DNA of 64,000 nt. Origin: Halomonas litopenaei. GTDB taxonomy: Bacteria; Pseudomonadota; Gammaproteobacteria; Pseudomonadales; Halomonadaceae. A program made the position numbers and the translations under genes. Below the pieces are notes generated by a model that saw only the letters and a program-made list of their open reading frames with translations, was not told the origin of the DNA and did no database searches. This document shows positions 19,526-28,769 of the stretch, piece by piece; positions within the stretch are counted from its first letter, which is position 1; each line of letters starts with the position of its first letter. The stretch lies in contig NZ_JAEKJT010000003.1 in the NCBI RefSeq assembly GCF_017303055.1, positions 434,001 to 498,000 of the forward strand, given 5' to 3'.

Positions 19526-20574
19526 GCCCGCCCCCTCAGCGCCAGGCCACAGGCGGTCAGCAGCGCGGGGGCCTCGGCGCGCACGGCGTCGACGTCCAGG
19601 GATGATGCAATGCTCATGCCCTCCAGCGGATCGACCAGGCTGACCGGCAATCCGATCGACTCAGATAGCCGTTCGGCGAAGCCGCCGATCAGGCTGGTGC
19701 CCCCCGCCACCAACAGGCGACTCAGCGGGCGAAATCCCCCCGACACGCGATAGAGCTGGAGCGAGTTTTCGATATGGCCGATCAAGGTATCGAGAAACGG
19801 CAGCAGCACGGCATGCCCATAGTCCCCCGGCAAGCCGCCGCGTTTCTTGGCGAAACCCGCTTCATCAAGACTCATGCCGTAGTGACGCTGGATGGCCTCG
19901 GTCAACTGCATGCCGCCGTAAAGACTGTCGTGGCTATAGATGATCCGCCCTGCCTCAAGCACATGCAGCGCATTGAGATAGGCACCAACATCCACCAGCG
20001 CCAAGGCCTCATCCCCCATCTGCAGACGCCGATAGAGCCCAGCCATGGCTCGTTCGATGGCAAAGTTCTCCACATCGACGGCGGCCGGCACCAGCCCACT
20101 GGCCTCCAGCGCCTGGGTCAATTGCTCGACATCGTGGCGTCGACACGCCACCAGCAACCACTCCCGAAATGCCGGATCATCGACACACTCACCGAGGCAT
20201 TGAAAGTCGAATGCCACCTCACGGAACGGAAACGGAATGTGCTTGTCAGACTCCCACTCGATCCGGGCTTCGACCTGGTCCTCGTTCAAGTCCGCCGGGA
20301 AACGCAGCAAGCGTGTGATCGCCGCTCCAGAAGGGACCGCCACGGCGGCATGCCGACTGCGCGGGGCGGCGCGCTCGACGACACGGGACAGGACCTCGAT
20401 CACCTCGCCCATATCGCGAATACGGCGTTCGACCACGGCTCCCTGGCGCAAGGGTCCCACCGCATGGCTGACCACTCGGTGGCCACCCGCTACCGACTCA
20501 AGCTCGATCAGCTTGACCGTGGCAGACGTGATATCCACACCCACCAGGCCATTGGCCCTTGAGGTAAACCACAT
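19522..20574 (-). CDS. pilM: Type IV pilus assembly ATPase-like protein PilM
   Basis: Cytoplasmic actin-like (FtsA/MreB fold) protein that docks to the PilN N-terminus. It has 350 aa. Nucleotide-binding motifs are visible: VGVDITSATVKLIEL at the N-terminus, ALVDVGAYLNALHVLE in the middle and LLVAGGTSLIGGF near the C-terminus. First gene of the operon and divergent from ponA, as in Pseudomonas. No pilin gene or motor ATPase is in this window, so the machine may serve DNA uptake or surface pili encoded elsewhere. Confidence 0.94.
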   Translation of the reverse strand: MWFTSRANGLVGVDITSATVKLIELESVAGGHRVVSHAVGPLRQGAVVERRIRDMGEVIEVLSRVVERAAPRSRHAAVAVPSGAAITRLLRFPADLNEDQVEARIEWESDKHIPFPFREVAFDFQCLGECVDDPAFREWLLVACRRHDVEQLTQALEASGLVPAAVDVENFAIERAMAGLYRRLQMGDEALALVDVGAYLNALHVLEAGRIIYSHDSLYGGMQLTEAIQRHYGMSLDEAGFAKKRGGLPGDYGHAVLLPFLDTLIGHIENSLQLYRVSGGFRPLSRLLVAGGTSLIGGFAERLSESIGLPVSLVDPLEGMSIASSLDVDAVRAEAPALLTACGLALRGRA

Positions 20575-20731
20575 GTCGTCGTCGCATCCGCAGCTATGGC
20601 ATGCACCCGATGCACATTACCGTGGTGCCAGCCTAGCCAACCGTAGGCAAGAGGTTACTGATCTATGCCACGACTTTGTGCAACAAGGCGGGTAATTCGT
20701 CACAAAGGTGGTGACGGCTGCGCCCAGTTCC

Positions 20732-20737
20732 TATAAT
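20732..20737 (+). promoter_or_regulatory. ponA candidate -10 box
   Basis: A perfect TATAAT about 75 nt before the ponA start. The -35 region 17 nt upstream (TGGTGA) is poor, so only the -10 is supported. Confidence 0.5.
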
Positions 20738-20811
20738 GGCCGACGCAAAGGATTGCCTTTTTCAGTGATATACCCCGCCGTTTTCGTTTTCAGCATGGAC
20801 ACCGCGATTTC

Positions 20812-23340
20812 ATGAAGTATCTCAGAACGCTCTTATTCTCTGCCGTGTGGCTAGTGATCTCACTGGGCGCCGCAGCAGCCTTGGGTGTCGTTGGTGCCGC
20901 CCTCTATTTTGCGCCCGGTCTTCCCGATGTCCGCCAGCTGCAGGACTTCGAGCTGCAGACCCCGCTGCGCATCTACACCAGGGACAACCAGCTGATTGGC
21001 GAATTCGGCGAGGAACGCCGCATGCCCGTCGATTTCGATGAGATCCCCGAGCCCATGCTGCAGGCCCTGATGGCCGCTGAGGACGCGGCGTTCTTTGAAC
21101 ACCCGGGGGTGGATCCGAAAGGGCTGGCGCGGGCCGTCAAGCAGCTGATCACCAGCGGCGGCACGCCCCAGTCCGGGGGTTCGACCATCACCATGCAGGT
21201 AGCGAGAAACTATCTGCTGACGTTGGACCGCACCTTTACCCGCAAGCTGCGTGAAATCCTGCTGTCGCTGCAGATGGAACAGATTCTGTCCAAGCAGGAA
21301 ATCATGGAGCTGTACGTCAACAAGATCTTCCTGGGCCACCGCGCCTACGGCATTGCCGCTGCGGCAGAGGTCTATTATGACAAGCCGCTGGACGAACTGA
21401 CCCTGGCCGAAAGCGCCATGATTGCCGGGCTGCCCAAGGCGCCTTCGTCCTTCAACCCGCTGGCCAATGCCGAACGCGCTCTGATTCGCCGCAACTGGAT
21501 CCTGTTCCGCATGCGCGAGCTCGGGTATATCGACCAGGCAGCCTACGACGACGCCGTCCAGGCCCCGATCACGGCTAGCCGTCACGTCGCCCGTGCCGAA
21601 GTTCAGGCCGATTATGTCGCGGAGATGGCGCGCCAGTTTGCCACCGAACGTTTCGGTGACGAGGCCTATACCGGCAGCTATCGCATCACCACGACCATCG
21701 ACAGCGAGCTGCAGCCCATGGCGCGCCAGGCGCTGGCCAATGGCCTGATCGCCTACGATACCCGCCACGGCTGGCGGGGCCCGGAAGACACCGATATCCC
21801 GCAAAGTCTGGCAGAAGCGCAGGACCAGACCGAGCGCACTGGCCTGGAAGAAGAGCTGTCTGGCTCACCCGAGGTGATGGAGACCGCTCGTCGTGCCGCA
21901 GAACGCAGTCAGACAACGGTCGAAGGCATCGATGGCGACGTCAGCAACTGGCTGCAAGTGCTCGAGCGCACCCCCTCCTTCGGCCCCCTGGAGCCCGCCA
22001 TTGTGGTGGCGACCGATGGCCGTGAAATGAAGGTTCTTACCCACGACAGCCAGCTGATCACCCTGGACTGGGCGGGCCTTGAGTGGGCAGCACCTTACAA
22101 GAGCGCTCGCTATCGTGGGGCCAAGCCCACGGCAGCCTCCCAGATCGCCAGTCGCGGTGATCTCGTGCGCATTCTGCAGCGCGAAGACGACAGCTGGCGA
22201 CTCTCCCAGCAGCCCGATGCGGAAGGCTCGCTGGTGGTGATGGATCCCAAGACCGGTGCGATTCTGGCCCTGCAGGCGGGCTTTGACTTCGATGCCAGCA
22301 AGTTCAACCGCGCCATTCAGGCACGTCGCCAGGCGGGCTCGATCTTCAAGCCGTTTATCTACCTGGCAGGCCTCAACAGCGGCGATGTGACCCCCGCCAC
22401 CGTGATCAACGACGCCCCCGTCGTGCTCAACGATGGCAGCAACGAACTGTGGCGCCCATCGAACTCCAGCGGCGACTTCCTTGGCCCGACCCGTCTGCGC
22501 ACTGGTCTGGCACGATCGCGCAACCTGGTTACCATCCGCCTGCTGCAAAGCATTGGCCTTGATCGCACCATCGATTTTCTGGTCGACTTCGGCTTCTCCC
22601 GAGAGCGTCTGCCTAACGGTCTGTCGCTGGCTCTGGGTAGCGCCAGCCTGACGCCACTGGAGATGACCAATGCCTACGCCGTGCTCGCCAACGGCGGTTT
22701 CCGCGTCACTCCCTGGTTTATCGAAAAGATTACCCAGGGTGAGCAACAGACGCTGGTGGAAGAGGCAAGCCCGCGGGTGGCATGCCGTGAGTGCGAGGAA
22801 GGACAAAGCACCACCGAGATCGACGGCAAGACCTATGAAGTCGCTCCGCGGGTGGCCAATGCCCGCGCGGTCTACCTGCTGCGTGACATGTTGCGTGACG
22901 TGGTCGAACGCGGCACCGCTCGTCGCGCGCTCTCCCTTGAGCGCAGCGATATCGTCGGCAAGACCGGTACCACCAACGATCAGCGCGACGCCTGGTTCGC
23001 GGGCTTCAACGGCGACTACGCCACCACCGTATGGGTCGGCAAGGACGACAACACTCCCACGGCGGAGTACGGCGCCCAGGCCGCACTGCCGATCTGGGTC
23101 GACTTCATGGGCCAGGCGCTGGCGGGCAAGCCGGAGAACATTCCGCCGCAGCCGCCAGGTATCGTGACGGCCCGCGTAGACGCCAACACCGGCCGGTTAC
23201 TCGGCGACAACCAGGGCGGTGGCATCGAGGAAATCTTCGACGAAGATCACATGCCCAGTGTCCAGCCCCGTCGCGTGGAAAGCGCCGTGGAGCGTCACAG
23301 CGGCTCCCAGGGCACTGGCGCCTACGAAGCTATCTTCTAG
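20812..23340 (+). CDS. ponA: Penicillin-binding protein 1A (class A, bifunctional)
   Basis: Polymerises and crosslinks peptidoglycan in the periplasm. It has 842 aa. An N-terminal membrane anchor (about 6-35) is followed by the glycosyltransferase domain with the catalytic Glu in AAEDAAFFEHPGVD, then GGSTITMQVARN and KAPSSFNP. An OB-fold insert typical of PBP1A lies around residues 300-430. The transpeptidase has S510 in SIFKPF (SxxK), SRN in ARSRNLV and KTGTT near residue 725. Divergent from pilM, as in Pseudomonas. Confidence 0.97.
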   Translation: MKYLRTLLFSAVWLVISLGAAAALGVVGAALYFAPGLPDVRQLQDFELQTPLRIYTRDNQLIGEFGEERRMPVDFDEIPEPMLQALMAAEDAAFFEHPGVDPKGLARAVKQLITSGGTPQSGGSTITMQVARNYLLTLDRTFTRKLREILLSLQMEQILSKQEIMELYVNKIFLGHRAYGIAAAAEVYYDKPLDELTLAESAMIAGLPKAPSSFNPLANAERALIRRNWILFRMRELGYIDQAAYDDAVQAPITASRHVARAEVQADYVAEMARQFATERFGDEAYTGSYRITTTIDSELQPMARQALANGLIAYDTRHGWRGPEDTDIPQSLAEAQDQTERTGLEEELSGSPEVMETARRAAERSQTTVEGIDGDVSNWLQVLERTPSFGPLEPAIVVATDGREMKVLTHDSQLITLDWAGLEWAAPYKSARYRGAKPTAASQIASRGDLVRILQREDDSWRLSQQPDAEGSLVVMDPKTGAILALQAGFDFDASKFNRAIQARRQAGSIFKPFIYLAGLNSGDVTPATVINDAPVVLNDGSNELWRPSNSSGDFLGPTRLRTGLARSRNLVTIRLLQSIGLDRTIDFLVDFGFSRERLPNGLSLALGSASLTPLEMTNAYAVLANGGFRVTPWFIEKITQGEQQTLVEEASPRVACRECEEGQSTTEIDGKTYEVAPRVANARAVYLLRDMLRDVVERGTARRALSLERSDIVGKTGTTNDQRDAWFAGFNGDYATTVWVGKDDNTPTAEYGAQAALPIWVDFMGQALAGKPENIPPQPPGIVTARVDANTGRLLGDNQGGGIEEIFDEDHMPSVQPRRVESAVERHSGSQGTGAYEAIF

Positions 23341-23356
23341 CCTCATCCCGCAAGTC

Positions 23357-23382
23357 GCTTCTCCCCCGCCCGGGGGAGAAGC
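23357..23382 (+). terminator. Hairpin between ponA and the DUF481 gene
   Basis: A 12-bp inverted repeat (GCTTCTCCCCCG and its complement) 17 nt after the ponA stop with no U-tract. It could attenuate or stabilise the message rather than end it. Confidence 0.45.
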
Positions 23383-23443
23383 AAGACTGCCGCCATGGCG
23401 GCATCCTGATCTCTTCCCCTAGCCTTATCCAGGTGACCACCAC

Positions 23444-24205
23444 ATGGTGCTTTCCCGCTTACGCACGCTGGCAGCCACACTGTGCTTCTTTGGGCTTTTT
23501 GTGCCGATATCGCCATCCCTGGCCGATTCCTTCTACGCCCCTGCGGCGCCGAACGACGACGCCCCCGACTTTATCGGGCATGTCGAATTTGGCTATACCC
23601 GCCTCTCCGGCAATACCAACACCGAGACCGTGCTGGGCAAGACCCAGCTGACCTGGCTCAACGGCGCCTGGCTATCGCGCTTTCGGGCCGAAGCCCGCCA
23701 TGCCAGCGAGGACAGTGAAACCAGCGCCGAACGCTACATGACCTCGTTTCGTCAGCGCCGCGAGCTGGTGGGTCCTCACTATCTGTTTGCCTTTGGTCGC
23801 TGGGAGAAGGACCGTTTCAGCGGCTACGATCATCAGTTCACCGCCATTACCGGTTACGGCCGGCAGATCCTCGACTCTCCCCGTGCCCATCTTGAGCTTG
23901 AGGCAGGCCCAGGCTATCGCGCAGACATCCTGCCCGACGAGGACGATCAGCGCCTGGCCGTCGCCTACGGCGCCATGGAAGCCGGCTACATCCTGAGCGC
24001 CAGCGCCAGTCTTGAACAGGAACTCTCGGTCGAGACCACGCGCAAGAACTCGACGCTACGCTCTTACACCGCACTCGATACCCGGATCAATGCGCACATG
24101 TCGCTGCGACTGTCGCATGAGATAAAGCACAACTCGGATCCACCCGAAGACGCCGAAGCACGGACGGATCGAATTACGTCAGCCTCATTACGCTACGAGT
24201 TCTAA
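23444..24205 (+). CDS. DUF481 family outer-membrane protein (YdiY-like)
   Basis: Predicted outer-membrane beta-barrel. It has 253 aa. A signal peptide (LRTLAATLCFFGLFVPISPSLA) is followed by alternating beta strands; VEFGYTRLSGNTNTETVLGKTQLTW is the DUF481 hallmark (short motif GNTNTET). It ends in SASLRYEF, with a C-terminal Phe as expected for BAM-dependent insertion. Members such as E. coli YdiY are acid-inducible and Vibrio homologues salt-inducible; the function is unknown. It follows ponA after 103 nt and is closed by a bidirectional terminator. Confidence 0.88.
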   Translation: MVLSRLRTLAATLCFFGLFVPISPSLADSFYAPAAPNDDAPDFIGHVEFGYTRLSGNTNTETVLGKTQLTWLNGAWLSRFRAEARHASEDSETSAERYMTSFRQRRELVGPHYLFAFGRWEKDRFSGYDHQFTAITGYGRQILDSPRAHLELEAGPGYRADILPDEDDQRLAVAYGAMEAGYILSASASLEQELSVETTRKNSTLRSYTALDTRINAHMSLRLSHEIKHNSDPPEDAEARTDRITSASLRYEF

Positions 24206-24296
24206 GACGACGTCAGCCTGGATCAGCGCCCGTGCCAGCGTTGGTGAACCAGCCGCTCTCGATACACCAAGCACTGCGCTCCCTGATCGAGCCCGC

Positions 24297-24324
24297 CCAT
24301 ACAAAAAAGCCCATACAAAAAAGC
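24297..24324. repeat. Perfect 14-bp tandem duplication
   Basis: CCATACAAAAAAGC occurs twice head to tail. The second copy runs into the 5' arm of the following terminator. Possibly slippage, or a duplicated terminator edge. Confidence 0.85.
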
Positions 24325-24344
24325 CCTCCAGTGGAGGGCTTTTT
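24318..24344. terminator. Bidirectional terminator between DUF481 gene and maeB
   Basis: AAAAAGCCCTCC / GGAGGGCTTTTT hairpin with A-run on one side and T-run on the other, between convergent genes. Confidence 0.93.
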
Positions 24345-24383
24345 CATTACCGCATGACCAGAGAGCCACGCTTGAGACGGCGC

Positions 24384-25655
24384 TCAGCTGCCGTAGACGT
24401 CGTCGATGGTCTTCAGCGGATAGTGCGAAGGATAGGGCTTGCGTGCCACCCCTGAGTCGACAGCCGCCTGGGCGACGGCGGAGGTCACTCGCTCCAGCAG
24501 GCGCACATCCACCGGGGTCGGAATGATGTATTCCCGGCCAAAGCTCATGGCGTCACGCTCGTAGGCATCCAGCACCGCCTGAGGAACAGGCTCGCGAGCA
24601 AGGTCCTTGAGCGCATGGACCGCCGCTACCTTCATCTCCTCGTTGATGCGAGTTGCACGCACATCCAGCGCGCCACGGAAGATGAACGGGAAACCCAGCA
24701 CATTATTGACCTGGTTGGGGTAGTCAGACCGCCCCGTCGCCATGATGACGTCCGGGCGGGTTTCCCGGGCCAGATCGGGATGAATCTCGGGGTCCGGGTT
24801 GGTGCAGGCAAAGACGATGGGATCCTTGGCCATTTTGCGGATATGGTCGGCCGTCATCAGGCCGGGGCCGGACAGGCCGATAAAGACATCCGCGCCATCG
24901 ATGGCGTCGTCCAGGGTGCGCTTGTCGGTATCTACCGCAAACATCGCCTTGTGCTGATTCAGGTCTTCCCGCCCGCTATGGATGACTCCCTTGCGGTCGA
25001 GCATCACCAGGTTGGCGGGATTCGCACCACAAGCCACCAGCAGCTTCATGCAGGCAATCGCAGCAGCACCAGCCCCCATGCAGACGATCCGCGCCTGCTC
25101 AAGCGACTTGCCGGCGATGTCGAGCGCATTCAGCATGCCCGCCGCCGTCACGATGGCGGTGCCGTGCTGGTCATCATGGAAGACCGGGATCTTGCAGCGC
25201 TCAACCAGGGCTTGCTCGATCTCGAAGCACTCCGGCGCCTTGATGTCCTCGAGATTAATGCCACCCCAACTGTCGGCAATGCGCGCCACCGTGTCGATGA
25301 ACGCCTGCGGACTCTCGGCATCGACCTCGATATCGACCGAGTTGATGCCGGCAAAGCACTTGAACAGCACCCCCTTGCCTTCCATGACCGGCTTGCTGGC
25401 CAGCGGACCGAGGTTGCCAAGGCCAAGGATGGCGGTGCCATCGGAAATCACCGCGACGGTGTTGCCCTTGCCGGTATAGCGATAGGCATTCTCCGGGTCC
25501 CGAGCGATTTCGCGCACGGGCTCCGCCACGCCAGGACTATAGGCAAGCGCCAGGTCCTTGGCGGTGGCCGTCGGTTTGGTCAGCTCGACCGACAGTTTGC
25601 CGGGAATGGGAAGTGCGTGATAGTCCAGCGCAGCCTGCTTCTTTGCGTCTGTCAT
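24384..25655 (-). CDS. maeB: Malic enzyme, single-domain NADP type
   Basis: Oxidatively decarboxylates malate to pyruvate, supplying NADPH. With ATG at 25655 it has 423 aa; the open frame extends 49 codons upstream, but that part reads as promoter DNA. It lacks the C-terminal phosphotransacetylase-like domain of E. coli MaeB (759 aa), as does the Pseudomonas gene found in this same place. Motifs are AYSPGVAEPV, GTAILGLGNLGPLASKPVMEGK, the catalytic FEDIKAPECFEIE-like EDIKAPECFEIE, FHDDQHGTAIV and the Rossmann GAGAAAIACMKLL. NADP preference is taken from the family, not proven by sequence. Confidence 0.94.
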   Translation of the reverse strand: MTDAKKQAALDYHALPIPGKLSVELTKPTATAKDLALAYSPGVAEPVREIARDPENAYRYTGKGNTVAVISDGTAILGLGNLGPLASKPVMEGKGVLFKCFAGINSVDIEVDAESPQAFIDTVARIADSWGGINLEDIKAPECFEIEQALVERCKIPVFHDDQHGTAIVTAAGMLNALDIAGKSLEQARIVCMGAGAAAIACMKLLVACGANPANLVMLDRKGVIHSGREDLNQHKAMFAVDTDKRTLDDAIDGADVFIGLSGPGLMTADHIRKMAKDPIVFACTNPDPEIHPDLARETRPDVIMATGRSDYPNQVNNVLGFPFIFRGALDVRATRINEEMKVAAVHALKDLAREPVPQAVLDAYERDAMSFGREYIIPTPVDVRLLERVTSAVAQAAVDSGVARKPYPSHYPLKTIDDVYGS

Positions 25656-25691
25656 GCTTGGTGTCCGGATATCCTTGTGGAACGTGGCCAC

Positions 25692-25720
25692 ACAATATAG
25701 AAAAATATTCCATTTCTCAA
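25692..25720 (-). promoter_or_regulatory. maeB candidate promoter
   Basis: TTGAGA (25720-25715), 17-nt spacer, TATTGT (25697-25692), about 37 nt before the maeB ATG, in an A/T-rich stretch. Confidence 0.6.
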
Positions 25721-25938
25721 CATTGGCACCAAAAGCGATATTTACACGCTCGTTTGAAGATGTTCGCTGACAATGTCGACAACTTTTGCTGCATTGCACC
25801 AACGTCTAACAAAGCGCTGAATCCATCAGCCGAGCGACGCAAGCGTCCTTAGAAGACTAGACCTCAGCGACATCTTACGCATTGATGCGCCGCAACAGCG
25901 ATACCCAGAAACGTGGTGCGATGCGTCCTCCAGATACA
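25721..25938. other. Intergenic region between maeB and the rpmE terminator
   Basis: No gene seen. It contains the maeB upstream region and short A/T-rich tracts. Confidence 0.5.
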
Positions 25939-25966
25939 ACAAACCCGCCAATGCTGGCGGGTTTGT
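25939..25966 (-). terminator. rpmE terminator
   Basis: An 11-bp perfect stem (ACAAACCCGCC and its complement) with a 6-nt loop about 65 nt after the rpmE stop; the minus-strand 3' arm ends in TTTGTTGT. Confidence 0.8.
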
Positions 25967-26032
25967 GACGGGCAAAGCCCGAGCGTCATCATGACATTGC
26001 GCCGTCGCCTGACGACGGCGCCCATCAGACGA

Positions 26033-26245
26033 TCAACGCTTGAGTGCAGCACCAAAGCGCTTGTTGAAGCGCTCGACGCGGCCACCGGTGGTAGCCTGCT
26101 TCTGCTTGCCAGTGTAGAAGGGGTGGCACTGAGAGCAGACGTCCAGGTGCAGGTCGTGACCGACAGTGGAGCCGACTTCGAAGCTGGCGCCGCAGGAGCA
26201 AGTCGCGTTGACCGTCTTGTAATCCGGGTGGATACCTTGTTTCAT
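26033..26245 (-). CDS. rpmE: Ribosomal protein L31, zinc-binding type
   Basis: Large-subunit protein bridging to the small subunit. It has 70 aa from the ATG at 26245; a longer frame upstream to 26341 is not expected to be coding. It begins MKQGIHPDY, the family signature. Cysteines C16, C18, C37 and C40 make the zinc site, so this is the Zn-containing paralogue that cells may replace with a Cys-free form during zinc shortage. Divergent from priA, as in Pseudomonas. Confidence 0.96.
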   Translation of the reverse strand: MKQGIHPDYKTVNATCSCGASFEVGSTVGHDLHLDVCSQCHPFYTGKQKQATTGGRVERFNKRFGAALKR

Positions 26246-26413
26246 CGTGAACCTCACTTTTCGGTATGCCGCCACCTGATCCATTGCCAGGCACCGCATA
26301 CGGGTAATGGCACGGCCATCGTGCATGCTGTGACGCACCACCGTGCCGGCCGGTGAACCGCCTGCCTGTTACAGGCGGCGGAGCATTCTAGCAGACTTCA
26401 TTGTGGAGGCCAA

Positions 26414-28639
26414 TTGCCTGACACCCCTGCCCCGCGCGTACTGCGCATTGCTATTCCCTCACCTCTGCGCAGACTGTTCGACTACCGTCCTGGCGGCCCA
26501 GTTCCGCCCGACGGCTGGCAGGAGGGCCTGCGCGTGCGCGTCGAATTCGGTCGTCGGCAGGTGGTGGGCGTCATCGTGGCCTGCGCCGATGACAGCGACT
26601 TCCCACTGGACAAGCTGAAGCCCATTCAGAGCTGTATCGACAGCACGCCGCTACCGGCGGACTGGCTTTGGCTGTGCCGGTTCACCGCACGCTACTATCA
26701 ACATGCGCTGGGCGACACCCTGGCACATGCCATGCCGGTGCTCCTCCGCCAGGGGCGACCACTGCAGGCCCGCACCCGTGAGCGCTGGATGATCAATGCC
26801 AACGCCGACCGCTCGCGACTGGGACGCGCGCCTCGCCAGGCCGCACTACTCGAGATGCTGGGCCAGCATCCTCACGGCCTGACGACCCAGGTGGTCCTGG
26901 CACAGTCCTTCAGCCGAGACCAGCTGGGCTCCCTGGAAGCCAAGGGACTGATCATCCGCCATGAGGAAGCGCTCGCCGCGGCCCCCACGGACGACACCAA
27001 GGGCCTGCTCGCCAGCCCCGCCCTCAGCCTGAACGACGAACAGGCGAAAGCGCTCAATCGGTTGCACCAGGGCCTGGATCGCTTTCACCCGTGTCTGCTG
27101 CACGGTGTCACGGGAAGCGGCAAGACCGAGGTCTACCTGCAGCTGATCGAGGCCGTCGCGGCCAAAGGTCGCCAGACCTTGGTGCTGATTCCGGAAATCG
27201 GGCTTACCCCCCAGACCCTGGGACGCTTCCGCCAGCGCTTTCGTGTGCCCGTCGTCGCGCTACACTCCGGTCTGACCGACCATGAACGCCTGGATGCCTG
27301 GGAAGCCGCTGCCAGCGGCAGAGCGCTGATCGTCATCGGCACCCGCTCGGCCATCTTTACGCCGCTGGCGAGGCCAGGCCTGATCATCGTCGATGAAGAG
27401 CACGACGGCTCCTTCAAGCAGCAGGACGGACTGCGCTACCACGCGCGAGACCTGGCGGTGGTGCGCGCCAAGCGCGACCAGACCCCGCTGCTATTGGGTA
27501 GCGCAACCCCCTCATTGGAAAGCCTGCATCGCGCGTTGACAGGGGACTACGCCCACCTGCGGCTGACCCAGCGAGCCACCCGCCACGCTCCCGCTCGCCT
27601 GGAGCTTGTCGACCTGAAGGGGCGCACTCGCCGCGGAGGCCTGATTCCACCGGTTATCGACGCCATCAAGGCCACTCTGAGCGCCGGACATCAGGTCCTT
27701 GTGTTCATCAATCGCCGCGGCTTTGCACCCACCCTGTCCTGCCATGCTTGCGGCTGGATGGCGGACTGCGATCATTGCGATGCTCGCATGACGTGGCATC
27801 GCCAGCCTCCCATGTTGGCCTGCCACCACTGCGACCGCCGGCGAGTCCTTCCCGACGCCTGCCCAGAGTGTGGCAGTGCTGACCTGCGTCCGCTGGGCAG
27901 CGGCACCGAGCGCACCGAGGAAAGCCTGGCCGAGAGTTTTCCCGACGTTCCCGTGCATCGTATCGACCGTGACAGTACCCGTACCAAGGATGCCCTGGAG
28001 AAGATGCTGACTGAGGTGCGCCGTGGCGAGCCGGCCATCCTGGTGGGCACTCAGATGCTCGCCAAGGGACACCATCTGCCTCATGTCACTCTAGTGGTCG
28101 TGGTCAATGCCGACGCAGGTCTCTATGCCAGCGACTTTCGTGCCCTCGAGCATTCCGCTCAGCTGCTCGAGCAGGTGGCCGGCCGCGCCGGGCGCGCGGC
28201 CCACCCGGGCAGGGTGCTGGTACAGACCATGCACCCGGACGACCCGAACCTCCGCTTGCTGGCAGACCGGGGCTATGACGCTCTGGCCCAGACACTGCTG
28301 GATGAGCGACGCATCGCCGCCCTTCCTCCCTACCGTTTCATGGCCCTGCTGCGCATGGAGGGGCCTCGAGAAGAGGCACTGACCACCCTGGCACGAGAGC
28401 TCGCCCGCGAATTGCGCGATCACATCAAGCAACAGGCGCTCGAACTCGACTGCCTCGGCCCAGTGCCCGCCCCCATGGAGCGGCGACAGAACCGCTACCA
28501 CTTGCAGCTGGCGCTGATGTCTGACAAGCGCAGTCAGCTGCACCCTGCCCTGGCGTGGCTGGCACAGCGGCTGGAGGCCTGGCCCGACGCCCGACGCGTT
28601 CGCTGGTCGATCGATGTCGACCCTCAGAGCCTGAGCTGA
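26414..28639 (+). CDS. priA: Primosomal helicase PriA
   Basis: DEXH helicase that reloads DnaB at stalled or recombination-derived forks. It has 741 aa. The start is a TTG at 26414 with GGAGG 4 nt upstream; no in-frame ATG nearby fits the family better. Motifs are Walker A GVTGSGKTEVY, the DEEH box IIVDEEHDGSFKQ, and SATPSLESL. The zinc-binding module has eight cysteines in CHACGWMADCDHC and CHHCDRRRVLPDACPECG. The C-terminal helicase motifs include VGTQMLAKGH and QVAGRAGRA. Confidence 0.96.
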   Translation: MPDTPAPRVLRIAIPSPLRRLFDYRPGGPVPPDGWQEGLRVRVEFGRRQVVGVIVACADDSDFPLDKLKPIQSCIDSTPLPADWLWLCRFTARYYQHALGDTLAHAMPVLLRQGRPLQARTRERWMINANADRSRLGRAPRQAALLEMLGQHPHGLTTQVVLAQSFSRDQLGSLEAKGLIIRHEEALAAAPTDDTKGLLASPALSLNDEQAKALNRLHQGLDRFHPCLLHGVTGSGKTEVYLQLIEAVAAKGRQTLVLIPEIGLTPQTLGRFRQRFRVPVVALHSGLTDHERLDAWEAAASGRALIVIGTRSAIFTPLARPGLIIVDEEHDGSFKQQDGLRYHARDLAVVRAKRDQTPLLLGSATPSLESLHRALTGDYAHLRLTQRATRHAPARLELVDLKGRTRRGGLIPPVIDAIKATLSAGHQVLVFINRRGFAPTLSCHACGWMADCDHCDARMTWHRQPPMLACHHCDRRRVLPDACPECGSADLRPLGSGTERTEESLAESFPDVPVHRIDRDSTRTKDALEKMLTEVRRGEPAILVGTQMLAKGHHLPHVTLVVVVNADAGLYASDFRALEHSAQLLEQVAGRAGRAAHPGRVLVQTMHPDDPNLRLLADRGYDALAQTLLDERRIAALPPYRFMALLRMEGPREEALTTLARELARELRDHIKQQALELDCLGPVPAPMERRQNRYHLQLALMSDKRSQLHPALAWLAQRLEAWPDARRVRWSIDVDPQSLS

Positions 28640-28769
28640 TCCGGAATTTCCATGAGCAGACGTCCGGCCTTTAAAGGCTGGACGCAATCATCGATAATGC
28701 ACGGTCTGCCTGCCGACTGGCGCCCTGATCGCCGCGCTCGGCCACCGTGCCACAGGACATAGACGCCTC

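Noticed and set aside
24384..25655. Truncated MaeB missing its phosphotransacetylase domain
   Set aside because: Single-domain malic enzyme of about 420 aa is the normal form in this gene neighbourhood, so it is not a truncation.
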